DNA of 64,000 bases, taken from Martinezella rhizogenes. GTDB lineage: Bacteria; Pseudomonadota; Alphaproteobacteria; Rhizobiales; Rhizobiaceae. The translations under genes and the position numbers were made by a program. Below the pieces are notes generated by a model that made no database searches, had not been told where the DNA came from, and saw only the letters and a program-made list of their open reading frames with translations. How positions within the stretch are numbered: the first letter of the stretch is position 1; every line of letters begins with the position of its first letter. The stretch covers positions 496,001-560,000 of the forward strand of contig JAAMEZ010000036.1 of NCBI GenBank assembly GCA_013322215.1, given 5' to 3'. Shown piece by piece: positions 52,036 through 60,899 of the stretch.

Positions 52036-52071
52036 ACGACTTTGAAATGTAAGTGAATACAAACGTAAGAT

Positions 52072-52100
52072 AATAAAAAAGAGGCCCCGTTGAGGCCTCT
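52072..52100 (-). terminator. Rho-independent terminator of the DHDPS-family gene
   Basis: 7-bp stem AGAGGCC / GGCCTCT (52080-52086 / 52094-52100), loop of 7. On the minus strand it is followed by TTTTTT, 29 bases after the deaminase stop. It also sits after the convergent Ldh2 gene. Confidence 0.8.
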
Positions 52101-52128
52101 CGCATCTTGCCTAGGCTATCACAAGAGC

Positions 52129-53091
52129 TTAGGCCTTGTACCTTTCCACGGCACCAGGAAGCTTGCTCCACTCGGCGTACCAGCTATTGAACAGCTTGAA
52201 CTGCGCCTCAACATAGCCGCGCTGGCTGTCGTTCAAGACATCGCTTTCATTGAAATGCAGCTCATATTCCTTGTCGCCCTTCAGCACCATCATATGCTTG
52301 AAGAAGAGAACCAGATCCGGGCCTTCGTCGAAAGAGGAAAGGACAGCGAGTGCGGCTTCAAGCTCCAGCGCACGCTGGCGTGCATCGACGTCGCCCTTGG
52401 CTGCAGCCTGGGCGAGGTTGCAGAGATGGATGACTTCCTTGGGTAAGACGTTGCCGATGCCGGTGATGGCGCCGGTCGCACCACAATTGACGAAGCCGTG
52501 GAACACGGCCGTGTCGACGCCGATCATCAGCGTGACGTCGTCATTGCGGCTGGTGATGTTTTCGGCGGCATAGCGCATGTCGGCAGGACCGCCGAATTCC
52601 TTGAAACCAACGAGATTGGCATGTTCTGCACGCAGCGCGAAGAACAGGTCGGCGCGCGTTGCAAAGCCATAATAGGGGCTGTTGTAGATGACGGCCGGAA
52701 GATCGGGTGCCGCCGTGAGGATCGCCTTGAAATGCGCCTTCTGTGCGGAGATGACCGAGCCGCGCGAGAGCACACGGGGGATGACCATCAGACCCTTCGC
52801 GCCAACCTTCTGCGCGTGTGCCGCATGGGCGACGGCCGATGCCGTGTTGACGGCGCCGGTGCCGACGATGACCGGCACTCCCGCCTTGACCAGCCGTTCT
52901 ACGCCTTCCATGCGCTGCGCATCGGTCAGCAGCGGCCAATCGCCCATCGAGCCGCAATAGACGACAGCCGACATTCCCTCGGCGATCAGCTGCTTGCCCT
53001 TGCGCACGAGCGCATCGAAATCGGGGCTGCGATCGGCTTTGCACGGGGTCATCAGGGCTGGGATCACGCCGGAGAAAATGCTTGCAGTCAT
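52129..53091 (-). CDS. DHDPS-family lyase: putative pyrroline-4-hydroxy-2-carboxylate deaminase
   Basis: 320 residues of the DapA/NAL (beta/alpha)8 family: GVIPALMTPCKADRSPDFDALVRKGK, the YNSPYYG tyrosine motif, and Schiff-base lysine in NLVGFKEFGG. In hydroxyproline operons this family (LhpC) converts pyrroline-4-hydroxy-2-carboxylate to alpha-ketoglutarate semialdehyde plus ammonia, which fits the adjacent FAD enzyme. The semialdehyde dehydrogenase expected next is not in this window. It lies 124 bp downstream of a GntR gene on the same strand. Confidence 0.88.
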   Translation of the reverse strand: MTASIFSGVIPALMTPCKADRSPDFDALVRKGKQLIAEGMSAVVYCGSMGDWPLLTDAQRMEGVERLVKAGVPVIVGTGAVNTASAVAHAAHAQKVGAKGLMVIPRVLSRGSVISAQKAHFKAILTAAPDLPAVIYNSPYYGFATRADLFFALRAEHANLVGFKEFGGPADMRYAAENITSRNDDVTLMIGVDTAVFHGFVNCGATGAITGIGNVLPKEVIHLCNLAQAAAKGDVDARQRALELEAALAVLSSFDEGPDLVLFFKHMMVLKGDKEYELHFNESDVLNDSQRGYVEAQFKLFNSWYAEWSKLPGAVERYKA

Positions 53092-53182
53092 CTGTCTATC
53101 CTCTTGGGCCGGGAGTGGATCGGTTACCAGCCCAGCAGCATCCGCCGCCGCGCCTCACCATCTTTGCAGCATTGATATACCC

Positions 53183-53203
53183 TTGTATTTATTTTGTCGA
53201 CAA
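53183..53203. promoter_or_regulatory. Palindrome upstream of the deaminase gene (candidate GntR site)
   Basis: TTGTCGACAA (53194-53203) is a perfect 10-bp palindrome about 100 bp before the deaminase start. The adjoining TTGTATTTAT (53183-53192) recurs at 50940-50949 just upstream of the Ldh2-type gene. Shared elements may mark a common regulator, plausibly the GntR protein encoded at 53216-53917. Confidence 0.35.
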
Positions 53204-53215
53204 GAAATATGCAGA

Positions 53216-53917
53216 TTAAAGTCTGACGTCGAGGCGATCTCCGCGCATCAGCAATTTCTGTATCTGGGCGACAATCTGTTCAGCATGTTCGCGCGCGAGG
53301 CGCTCGGCAAGTTCCGTATCCCGCGTCTCGACGGCGGCAATGATTTCATCATGCTCCTCGACGAAACCGCGCGGCAGACGATCGTTGTAGGATTGATAAT
53401 AGAGGCGCAGGAGGCGCCGGCCCTCATTCAGCAATCGCGAGAAGAGGCCAGTGAAATAAGGGTTACGGCCAGCCTCGGCGATCGCAAGATGCAGCGCGGC
53501 GTTGGTGGAGATCATGGCGAGCGCATCCTGCGCTTCGACGGCGTCGGCGAATTCAGCCTGAAGCGCGCGCACACCTTCGAGATCTTCCGGACGGTGATAT
53601 TTCGCGGCAAGCTGCGTTGTCACCCGGTACATCAGGACCAGGGCATCGAAATAGCTGTGCATGTTGAGAAAGTCGATCTGGGAGACCATGGTCGAGCGGT
53701 TGGGTAGCGTGTCGATCAGCCCTTCGCCCGCCAACCGCACCAACGCTTCGCGGATAGGCGTGCGCGACATGCCGAAACGTTCGGAAAGCTGCACCTCGTC
53801 GATGGGGCTGCCCGGTGGCAGTTCCAGATCCAGAATCTCGTCCCGCAAGATATCGTAGACCACCTTCACGCCGGAGCCGCGCTTGCGCTCGTTTCGGAGG
53901 CTTGTTTCATTATCCAT
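53216..53917 (-). CDS. GntR-family (FCD) transcriptional regulator
   Basis: 233 residues. The winged helix (GSPIDEVQLSERFGMSRTPIREALVRLAGEGLIDTLPNRSTMV) plus the FCD domain with metal-site residues (NAALHLAIAEAG, FVEEHDEIIAAVETRD, LAREHAEQI). Upstream of and co-oriented with the deaminase gene. With the 45513 regulator, it makes two FCD regulators framing the hydroxyproline-type genes. Confidence 0.92.
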   Translation of the reverse strand: MDNETSLRNERKRGSGVKVVYDILRDEILDLELPPGSPIDEVQLSERFGMSRTPIREALVRLAGEGLIDTLPNRSTMVSQIDFLNMHSYFDALVLMYRVTTQLAAKYHRPEDLEGVRALQAEFADAVEAQDALAMISTNAALHLAIAEAGRNPYFTGLFSRLLNEGRRLLRLYYQSYNDRLPRGFVEEHDEIIAAVETRDTELAERLAREHAEQIVAQIQKLLMRGDRLDVRL

Positions 53918-54177
53918 GGCTTACTGACCTCTTCTTTCAGCGTGAGAAATAAAGGGGCATGCCAGCTAAATCAACGCCGCTTCCCGGCATTCCAGGCCTT
54001 TGCCAGAAATCGAGAATTGCCTCGTTCCTATTCAGCAACCTCGATGCCGACGCTATGCTCTACAACGGTCTGCAAGCAACATGATACGCCAGCCTCCGTT
54101 GATTGCCCCTACTCCGTCTCCAGATATTCTTTCGAAAGCGCCTTCAGGTCACAATGATCCGGCGAGTTGAGCGGGGA

Positions 54178-55344
54178 TCATGCCGAGCGAACGTAACCTT
54201 CAGCGACGAAGTCGCTGCTCGCGTCGCACACCCGGTTTCGTCCGGCTGCCTTTGCCAGATAGAGGGCACGATCCGCTTCGCGGCAAAGCTCGGAAAGCGA
54301 CCTGCATTCCCGGCTCACCTTCGAAATGCCAATGCTTGTCGTCACCACCACATCGGCCCCGAGATCCGGAAATCTGGTTCGCTGAACAGCTTCCCGAATG
54401 CGCTCGGCTTGAACAAGCGGATCTCCTGCTTTCAAGGGAAGAAAAACTATGAACTCCTCGCCGCCCTGCCGTGCAAAAATGGCGGAAGCCGGCAGGACCG
54501 CCTCTATCGTTCGCGAGACGGCAACAAGAACGTCATCTCCCGCCGCATGACCCCAACGATCGTTGAGATGCTTGAAGTGATCGATATCGAGATAAAGAAG
54601 AGCATCTCCATCCCGAAGCCGTCCGGACACGTTCTCATTGAAGAAGCGGCGATTATAGAGACCCGTTAAGCCATCCCGCTCGGCTGTTTGTCTGAGTTTT
54701 ACCTGTTGGCGCTCGCTTATGAAGATGACAATCGACAATGCCAGCACGAACTTGGAAAGGATCATCAGCAGGAAGCCGCTCGCCACATCGAAAAGGACGA
54801 AAGAATGGAACGAAAACTCGAGGGCCATTATCAGCGACAACAGGCTGCAGGCCAATAATATTGCGGCAACGAATTTTCTGATCGGCAACGGTTCGCGAAA
54901 CGAGTCCCTGAAGATGACGATCGCCGCACCGGCAAGCATCACGCAGGCGAGGAAATTGAATGCCGCTGCCCGATATGTATTGTTCAAATGAAATGCCGTG
55001 AGAGTTCCGGCGAGCAAGGTCAGCAGTCCGGGCAGCAATGCAAGAGCCGGCATCACCTTTCTGTCGGGATCGCTGATCACCACGAAAGATGAGCCGAGCA
55101 ACGAATATCCAAGCACGGCGCAAACGAGATTGATAAGGCTGAGAGGCGCATAGAATGCCGGGTGGGTTTCGGCATATCCGGCCAATGTTGATGCCGCCGC
55201 GAGAATTACGAAACTTGAGGCAAGCAGACCGATGCCGCGGCTTTCATTCGCGCTGTACTTCAAATAACCCAAAGTCACCGCACCAGCGATATAGGATGTC
55301 TTTTGAAGAAAGAGCACCGTTGGCATATCTAATTCATTGATCAT
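54178..55344 (-). CDS. Membrane-bound diguanylate cyclase (GGDEF), no I-site
   Basis: 388 residues. Seven or so hydrophobic spans occupy residues 12-210, then a coiled linker (ERQQVKLRQTAERD) and a GGDEF domain from DGLTGLYNRRFFNE with the active loop RQGGEEFIVFLPL. Five residues before the loop the sequence is LPAS rather than RxxD, so feedback inhibition through the I-site is not expected, unlike the 21224 cyclase. It is an orphan gene. Confidence 0.9.
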   Translation of the reverse strand: MINELDMPTVLFLQKTSYIAGAVTLGYLKYSANESRGIGLLASSFVILAAASTLAGYAETHPAFYAPLSLINLVCAVLGYSLLGSSFVVISDPDRKVMPALALLPGLLTLLAGTLTAFHLNNTYRAAAFNFLACVMLAGAAIVIFRDSFREPLPIRKFVAAILLACSLLSLIMALEFSFHSFVLFDVASGFLLMILSKFVLALSIVIFISERQQVKLRQTAERDGLTGLYNRRFFNENVSGRLRDGDALLYLDIDHFKHLNDRWGHAAGDDVLVAVSRTIEAVLPASAIFARQGGEEFIVFLPLKAGDPLVQAERIREAVQRTRFPDLGADVVVTTSIGISKVSRECRSLSELCREADRALYLAKAAGRNRVCDASSDFVAEGYVRSA

Positions 55345-55517
55345 CGAAAACTACCAAAGCAACCGGAAAGCATCGCGGCCTCGATACTCCGGACGATCTA
55401 AAGATTTTGCCAACTGGGCTGCTAAAGATCTTGCCGATCGGGCAGGTAGCTCGGCTTCACTCCGACCGGGGCTTCTGGACGTCGCATTCGAATTGTCGGA
55501 ATTATCCCTCATTCCAA

Positions 55518-56156
55518 CTAGGTTATGGCCCGCGTTTTCCGGAAGCTTTCTCGATAGCCCATTCGCTGCTGCCACTCCCATAGATTTGGTATTTCAACGA
55601 GAGTTTTCCTGCCTTCGGGAAGCATAAGGAAGTAGTCAAGCATTGGCGCGACATAGAGATCAGCAAGCGTGAGATCGTCACCGGCAAGCCAAAGGCCGGT
55701 GCCAAGGAGTTCGGATAGAGCCTTCAAGCATATCGCAGCTTTTGCCCGGGATAGAGCCACGCGGCTCTCATCGGGCTGCTCACCTCGCGCCGGCTTGGCT
55801 GCAAGCTCAACATACATCCCCCAAACCAGATACGGATAGACATAAGCGTCAGCTATGCTGATGATCTGGTTCATCCGAGCCCGCTTTCTCGGCTCCGCCG
55901 GTTGAAGGGCGCTTCCCGGAAAAGCGTCATCCACATATCGGGCAATCGCTCCGGTCTCATACAAGCGAAAGCCATCATGCTCAAAGGACGGGATTTTGCC
56001 GAAAGGCTGCCTCTCCAGATAGGTCACCGAAGCGCCCTCCGGGGCAAATATATCGACTGGAACCAAGTCGTAATCGACGTTTTTCTCAAGAAGCGCGAGA
56101 CGGCAGATTCGCACGTAAACGCTGTAGTCTGCACCGAACAACTGCGGCTTGCTCAT
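55518..56156 (-). CDS. Glutathione S-transferase family protein
   Basis: 212 residues. Thioredoxin-like N-terminal domain (SKPQLFGADYSVYVRICRLALLEKNVDYDLVPVD, cis-Pro in GKIPSFEHDGFRLYETGAIARYVDDAF) and helical C-terminal domain (LWLAGDDLTLADLYVAPMLDYF). The Ser/Tyr catalytic position near residue 11-13 (YSVY) fits phi/theta-like bacterial GSTs. It is a single gene with no operon partner evident. Confidence 0.92.
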   Translation of the reverse strand: MSKPQLFGADYSVYVRICRLALLEKNVDYDLVPVDIFAPEGASVTYLERQPFGKIPSFEHDGFRLYETGAIARYVDDAFPGSALQPAEPRKRARMNQIISIADAYVYPYLVWGMYVELAAKPARGEQPDESRVALSRAKAAICLKALSELLGTGLWLAGDDLTLADLYVAPMLDYFLMLPEGRKTLVEIPNLWEWQQRMGYRESFRKTRAIT

Positions 56157-56241
56157 TATCCTCAGTCCAAATGTGTCGTTATCGCGATAAGGATACTCAT
56201 TGACACCGGTATGGCTTTGAACCCGAAAGCTTACTGCCCGA

Positions 56242-56748
56242 CTACGCTGTGCTCAGCTCAGAATGGTAAGCTTCCGTGATCCGTCGCGCCATCTGCGCCA
56301 TTTGGTCATCAGGTATATGCAGAACCCCATGCTCAGCCATCAATGCGTGATATTGCTGCTCTTCGAGCGGCACACCTGCCGGCAAGGGGACGACATGAAA
56401 ATGTAAGTGGCTATTGGCTTTTTGGCTGCCGAGCGAAAGTACATAAATTCGCTCGGCGTCAAACGTCCTTTTTAGGGCGCGGGACAACACATGCACCTTC
56501 TTCTGTAATCTGAGATATTCATCCGTCGACATATCTTGAGCCAAATCCTCGCGGTGCTCCCTCGGGCAGACAAGGCAGTAACCGGGCAAAGTTGGATATT
56601 TGCTCAGAAAGATAATCGTCTCGCTATCCTCAAAAATGCGGTAATGAAAGCACGAAGGATCATTCCTGACCAAGCCGCAGATGAAGCATGGTTTTGTTTC
56701 GCTGTCGTGCACGTAGGCCCTGAGATCAAATGGTTGCCGGTCGTTCAT
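56242..56748 (-). CDS. HIT-family hydrolase
   Basis: 168 residues. The histidine triad is intact as NSHLHFHVVPLP. An N-terminal Cys pair (PCFICGLVRND) and His may bind zinc, as in many HIT proteins. Nucleotide phosphohydrolase or transferase activity on a dinucleotide or AMP derivative is expected; the substrate is undefined. It is a stand-alone gene. Confidence 0.92.
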   Translation of the reverse strand: MNDRQPFDLRAYVHDSETKPCFICGLVRNDPSCFHYRIFEDSETIIFLSKYPTLPGYCLVCPREHREDLAQDMSTDEYLRLQKKVHVLSRALKRTFDAERIYVLSLGSQKANSHLHFHVVPLPAGVPLEEQQYHALMAEHGVLHIPDDQMAQMARRITEAYHSELSTA

Positions 56749-57106
56749 TCTGAACCTGTGCCCTGCTACTCGGCGACGTATCGACTTTCAGTTTAGCGCA
56801 TCAATTCAGGTTGGGAAGTGACACCGGCAATGCCACCCATTCTGCTCTACTTGCTAGATGGAGCAGAATGGGTGGCGTGTCTCGGATTTGGGGAGTGAGC
56901 GGCGAGCGCGCCGCGTCAAATTGAGCTATCGATAACTCTGCACCTCGCAGGGAACTGAGTGCGAAGCTACATCAGCGCCTCATTACCAGGCCGCAATGCT
57001 GTAACTTCAGCCTTCCGCTCGTGCAGTTCTTCGACAGGCCCGCGCCTTAGCCATCTGCGGTTAGAAGGAGAATATGGGGCAAGTCCCAGCTCATTATAGA
57101 GCTGCA
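56749..57106. other. Intergenic stretch with a long perfect hairpin
   Basis: 358 bases with no gene. It contains the inverted repeat listed at 56832-56876; nothing else recognised. Confidence 0.5.
56832..56876. repeat. 16-bp perfect inverted repeat
   Basis: Arms GCCACCCATTCTGCTC (56832-56847) and GAGCAGAATGGGTGGC (56861-56876), 13-base loop. No T-run on either side, so a simple terminator is unlikely. It lies about 85 bases upstream of the HIT start on the minus strand and could be an sRNA, a 5' leader structure or a mobile-element scar. Confidence 0.65.
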
Positions 57107-57532
57107 TCATATCCTCTCTGACCAGGGTGCCCACTTTGCGGCCAGCACGCTGCCCGGTCCATGTACGGCGGCAAAGAGCAGTCCCGCTACGAAAACGAAG
57201 TGGTCTACGAAAAAGCCGAATTCGGCTTGGTTGCCGGCCCAGCGCGACGGGCCATGGAATGAAAATCCGAGGAAGATGACATAAACGGCAGCGGCGAGCG
57301 ATGCCGGAGTGAACAAAGCACCGGTCAAGAAAGCAATGACAAGCAGTACTTCAAGGATCGCGGCGCACCAAGCCAGGAATAACGGGAACGGGAAACCGGC
57401 GGCGGCGATATAGCCGGCGGTCGCACCCATATCCATGAACTTGAACGAGACGGCCATCACGAAGACGGCGGTGAAGATCAGGCGAGCGATGAGAATGGCG
57501 GCAGTCTGCCAGACTGATTGAGCGTTTTCCAC
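57107..57532 (-). CDS. DoxX-family membrane protein
   Basis: 141 residues with four hydrophobic spans (about 10-30, 48-68, 72-92, 112-132). The opening LIARLIFTAVFVMAVSFKFMD...GYIAAAGFPFPLFLAWCAAILEVLLVIAFLTG is typical for DoxX. The start is GTG at 57532 with GGAGG upstream. Its function is only loosely known for the family (quinone or thiol redox, membrane stress). Confidence 0.88.
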   Translation of the reverse strand: MENAQSVWQTAAILIARLIFTAVFVMAVSFKFMDMGATAGYIAAAGFPFPLFLAWCAAILEVLLVIAFLTGALFTPASLAAAVYVIFLGFSFHGPSRWAGNQAEFGFFVDHFVFVAGLLFAAVHGPGSVLAAKWAPWSERI

Positions 57533-57910
57533 GATATTCCTCCAGATTGAAGCGGTTGATGCCCCAAGGACGGCCGGCAGAAGGCTATCCCGACAAGAAG
57601 GATGGGAAAAATTATTTGCCGATGCTGATCACCTGCAGCATGAAACAAGTGGTCGAAAACGCTTCTCCCACGGTTGGCGTCTTACGTCCTTCTGCCGAAC
57701 AGGATTGGATCTCGACAAGGCCGAACTCGACAAAGAGGTTGCGCTGTCTCCAAATCAGCCCCTTTACCCCTCCATCGAGTAAATGGCGCGCGTTCGGTGG
57801 CGACGGTGAAAACTTCAGCGCCCTCAGGCTTCAAACATGTGCAAATTTGCGATAGGCCAATAGCTGTGTCGCGGCTCTGCGGTCTAACTCAAAAATCTGG
57901 ATCTCAGGCA
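57533..57910. other. Intergenic stretch, no gene seen
   Basis: 378 bases between divergent genes; the open frames here lack ribosome sites and family resemblance. No repeat or RNA gene recognised. Confidence 0.45.
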
Positions 57911-58327
57911 ATGATCTGGTTTGATGCTTTGCTGGAAAAGACCGCGGACGACGATCTTCTGCAGCGTTGTGTTGCGGTCGTACTGAACATCGATGCTTGC
58001 GACATAGACGTTATCCACGACATCGGCCAAATCTCCGATGTGCCGGTAACATGCCTTGTGAAATCGGGGGCTTTGGATGACTACGCGCAGATCATCAGCA
58101 TCTACCATTCCAGCGATATTGATCCGCCACCCATTCTAGAAGCTGCTGGTCGATTGGCACGTTTGCTCGAGACATCGCTGTTGGTCGCCAATGACGAGAC
58201 GGCGAATCCATATTCCTTCATCCTGATGTCTCAATTCGGACAGGCATTCGTCGCCTTGGTGGATCCTGACGAGTTGGACAAGAACAACCGCTATGTGATC
58301 ACGAGCTATACTCCAGTTTCGAGCTGA
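57911..58327 (+). CDS. Hypothetical 138-residue protein
   Basis: Begins MIWFDALLEKTADDDLLQRC; acidic, alternating strands and helices (VAVVLNIDACDIDVIHDI, VTCLVKSGALDDYAQIISIYHS, YSFILMSQFGQAFVALVDPDEL). No signal peptide or span. The compact acidic composition recalls immunity-type or SMI1-like small proteins, but I recognise no family and no toxin partner is seen beside it. Confidence 0.55.
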   Translation: MIWFDALLEKTADDDLLQRCVAVVLNIDACDIDVIHDIGQISDVPVTCLVKSGALDDYAQIISIYHSSDIDPPPILEAAGRLARLLETSLLVANDETANPYSFILMSQFGQAFVALVDPDELDKNNRYVITSYTPVSS

Positions 58328-58727
58328 GGAAACGAGAAGTCCGGCCGATTCATTCCCTTCGGTCTGCGACCTTGCGGCAGCGGCTGCCCGATGACTTGAT
58401 TGGTTCAGGACGAAAAGCATCACATGCCTCCCAATCTGTCCCACCTATCCTCCATCTACCCAGGAAAACTCAAACGACAGGTTTCGCAATAGCTTGAGAT
58501 TATAGTTAACACTTCGCTTAGCCGAAGCTATTTGAGATTTTGCTTCCGCCACATGCAACCGCTCTTGCGATCGGGTTTGGGCGAAGCCGAAGGGTCGGAT
58601 GCGGAATATTGAACCGGGAGTCGCTTCGAAGCAGTCGATCGCAATTCCCATCTTCTTCAGCGGAAGGCCATGCCTCACTTGCCTTCCAACTGCGGAAGAA
58701 CACAGAGGCGCCATCCCGCAGCGCACA
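58328..58727. other. Intergenic stretch, no gene seen
   Basis: 400 bases between convergent genes. Short open frames on both strands have no support. It forms part of a gene-poor zone leading to repABC. Confidence 0.45.
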
Positions 58728-59264
58728 TTACTTCGGCGGCGACTGCATACTCTTCATGGCTTTGAGGTCTTCATGTGAGACGAATTCGCAAGCCAGCAGG
58801 GTCTTGTCGGGGAAGGCCGCAGATTCGCGAGCGATCACGGACACCACTCCCATCTCGGCCGCGGGCTGCTCGGCCTTGGACAAGGTGCGCCCGTATGACT
58901 TCGTTGCCGTGCCGAAGAGATTGCCAAGGCCATCCGATGTCAGGTGATAGGTCTTGGCCAGATCGTCCGCCCTCAAGCCCTCCACCAGAACGCCGAAGCT
59001 GGTTCCAGCGAAGACGATTTCATTCGTCTTGAAGCCCTGGCGTCCGAAGTCCGCGGACATTTTGTAGACGGCAGCCGTCATGAGCGATGTATCTGCCTTC
59101 GCGAGCTTTTCAGCCTCATCATACATCTTTGTCGCACTGGCGGTCGAATAAGGCGGCTTGCAAAGAGCCGCATCGAAGAAGGAAGCCTTGTCGAAAGCCA
59201 ACGCGCTCGAACCGAGCGCAAGCGAAACAACGACGCCCAGTGAAAGGGATGCTGCTATATTCAA
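58728..59264 (-). CDS. Hypothetical secreted protein
   Basis: 178 residues. Clear signal peptide (MNIAASLSLGVVVSLALGSSALA), mature part FDKASFFDAALCKPPYSTASATKMYDEAEKLAKADTSLM and two Cys residues that could pair. The start is a TTG at 59264 with GGGAGA at the correct distance; no ATG gives a signal peptide. No family recognised. It is probably periplasmic. Confidence 0.7.
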   Translation of the reverse strand: MNIAASLSLGVVVSLALGSSALAFDKASFFDAALCKPPYSTASATKMYDEAEKLAKADTSLMTAAVYKMSADFGRQGFKTNEIVFAGTSFGVLVEGLRADDLAKTYHLTSDGLGNLFGTATKSYGRTLSKAEQPAAEMGVVSVIARESAAFPDKTLLACEFVSHEDLKAMKSMQSPPK

Positions 59265-60191
59265 GAATATTTCTCCCGATGACTAATAAGCCATTCGAAC
59301 TCGGATCGTGTCGGCCGCGCTGCTGTATCTACCGCTACGGCCACCGCCAGCCAAGCCGCTCGGAACAACTATCTCCAGATTTTTCATCGGGCTCACAGAT
59401 TACATCGCGACGGCCGCGGAATGTGCTTTAACCTATGCGGTGCCACCCGATATAGAACCGCCCTCTTCAATGCACTGAAGGATGGCGGCCTGGCTTAACG
59501 ACGCAAGAGGATGGATCGCACCCTCCCGCTCGACAGCCGGCCCCTGCCCTGTATGGCTTTATTCTCGCAAATCCCTTCTCCGTCTGCGGCGCTATTCAAA
59601 TGCAAATACTCCTTTCCCTACCCTGCCGAGGAAAAATGCTATGGGATGCCGAATTGATGGCACCAACGGCGAGCCTCGGACCACAGAAGCCAGCCGCTGG
59701 CGTTGGCAAGCAAAGCTCGAATCCGAACAATGCTCTGCTTTACCACTCAGCGCGCCGACCATTCGAAAGAAGCGACTTCACCAGATCTTTTGAACGACGG
59801 CAAACACAGCGCGGACTATCGATTGCCGCCGATTGGCCGCGACTTGCTCCGCCAGCATCTGGTTTGCAGCTGCCGGGTAAAGAGCCCTCCCCGTTTAGGA
59901 CACGGCTGTCCGCACAAGCCAGAGCCCTGCGACATTTTCGCAAGCAGCTTGTTACGAATTCGGGATTGAGAGAAGATGCGCCGCGTACGCACTACCTATC
60001 GCGGCTTTGCGAACGCTAGCCGCCCAACTATAAAAATCTCGTTAACCAAAACTTGCTGCAGGCTGCACCAACTCATATATGAACGTCGGCTTGGCGTGAG
60101 GGCGAACAAGCGGGGACAGATTTCTTTGCCATCCCGTCAAAATCACTTCACAATCAATCCGTAATGGAATTGTACGCAGAGGAACGATTTG
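59265..60191. other. Long stretch without recognisable gene
   Basis: About 927 bases. Several overlapping open frames up to 140 codons lie on both strands, but their predicted products are Arg/Pro/Ser-rich shadow-like sequences with no family match or ribosome site. No insertion-sequence ends were found. It may be decayed DNA bordering the replication region. Confidence 0.5.
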
Positions 60192-60668
60192 ATGGAAGAA
60201 CCCTCGACAACCAATCGCGAGCCGATCGCGGCGACCGAGCTCGATGTCAAGAAGGCGACCGCGATCAACACGCTCTTGCTTCGCCCTATCGGTATCCTGC
60301 CCGCCAAAGCCGGCGACCCTATCCGTCCTTTTGCGCTTGGCCTCTGGAATGAAATCCGTCCGCTTTTGAAACCTGACGTGCCGGTCATGTCTCTGCGTCG
60401 CTCCACCAGCGCGTTTCTGCATTCCAAGCGATATTATCATGCCTGCGCCCAGCCGGATTCCATGCGGCACGATCTTGCCGGCAATCCCGTCGAGCCGCTT
60501 TCGGCCGAAGATAGGCTTGCCGCACAGCAGCGCCTGATCACGCTCCGTCAAACGCAGGCCAAGGCTACGGTTCAACGCGACGAGCCGCCACCACCGCCAG
60601 TCTTGAGCAAAGCAGAACTCATTCGAGCCTCTCTCCTGGGCCGGCGCTCCGATCGCGCCGCTCGCTGA
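60192..60668 (+). CDS. ProQ/FinO-family RNA-binding protein
   Basis: 158 residues. The central FinO domain is visible (about residues 28-115): RPFALGLWNEIRPLL, LRRSTSAFLHSKRYYHACAQPD and HDLAGNPVEPLSAEDRLAA line up with ProQ's PLKIGI...LRSALRLYTSSWRYL...DLDGNPCGEL. A basic/proline tail follows (PPPPPVLSKAEL...RRSDRAAR). Such proteins bind structured sRNAs and their targets. AGAGG precedes the ATG at 60192. It lies 470 bp upstream of repA, on a replicon whose copy number is set by an antisense RNA. Confidence 0.85.
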   Translation: MEEPSTTNREPIAATELDVKKATAINTLLLRPIGILPAKAGDPIRPFALGLWNEIRPLLKPDVPVMSLRRSTSAFLHSKRYYHACAQPDSMRHDLAGNPVEPLSAEDRLAAQQRLITLRQTQAKATVQRDEPPPPPVLSKAELIRASLLGRRSDRAAR

Positions 60669-60785
60669 TGCGCCTGGGCGCATCGCCTGTAACCTTCTCA
60701 CCTTTATTGTAATGACCACAATCGAAACGCTGCGCCTTTAGCGCGGTGACGCAACGCTGTGGTGGGCGGCAACTCCGGCGGCATC

Positions 60786-60807
60786 CCGGTAGTCCGCGGA
60801 CTACCGG
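60786..60807. promoter_or_regulatory. parS-like palindrome 1
   Basis: Perfect 22-bp palindrome made of CCGGTAGTCCG and its complement. Its core GTCCGCGGAC equals that of the canonical site at 63081-63096, with one change per arm (GTA instead of GTT) from the repABC consensus GTTNNCNGCNGNNAAC. It is a likely RepB-binding site. Confidence 0.6.
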
Positions 60808-60879
60808 CCAATCGAGCTTCATGCGCGAAGCGTCATCCTTAGACGGGATCACTCCAGAATCCTGCCCGGCCTCCAACGT

Positions 60880-60899
60880 GAGTGGTCCGCGGACTACTC
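60880..60899. promoter_or_regulatory. parS-like palindrome 2
   Basis: GAGTGGTCCG / CGGACTACTC, palindromic except for one base pair, same GTCCGCGGAC core, centre 93 bp from palindrome 1. It is a weaker match to the consensus; probable secondary RepB site. Confidence 0.5.

Noticed and set aside
57547..57855. 102-codon open frame before the 138-residue hypothetical gene
   Set aside because: No ribosome site and no conserved features; likely leader or non-coding DNA.
59482..60019. Two overlapping open frames of 103 and 139 codons
   Set aside because: No ribosome site, no recognisable domain, biased Arg/Pro/Ser composition.
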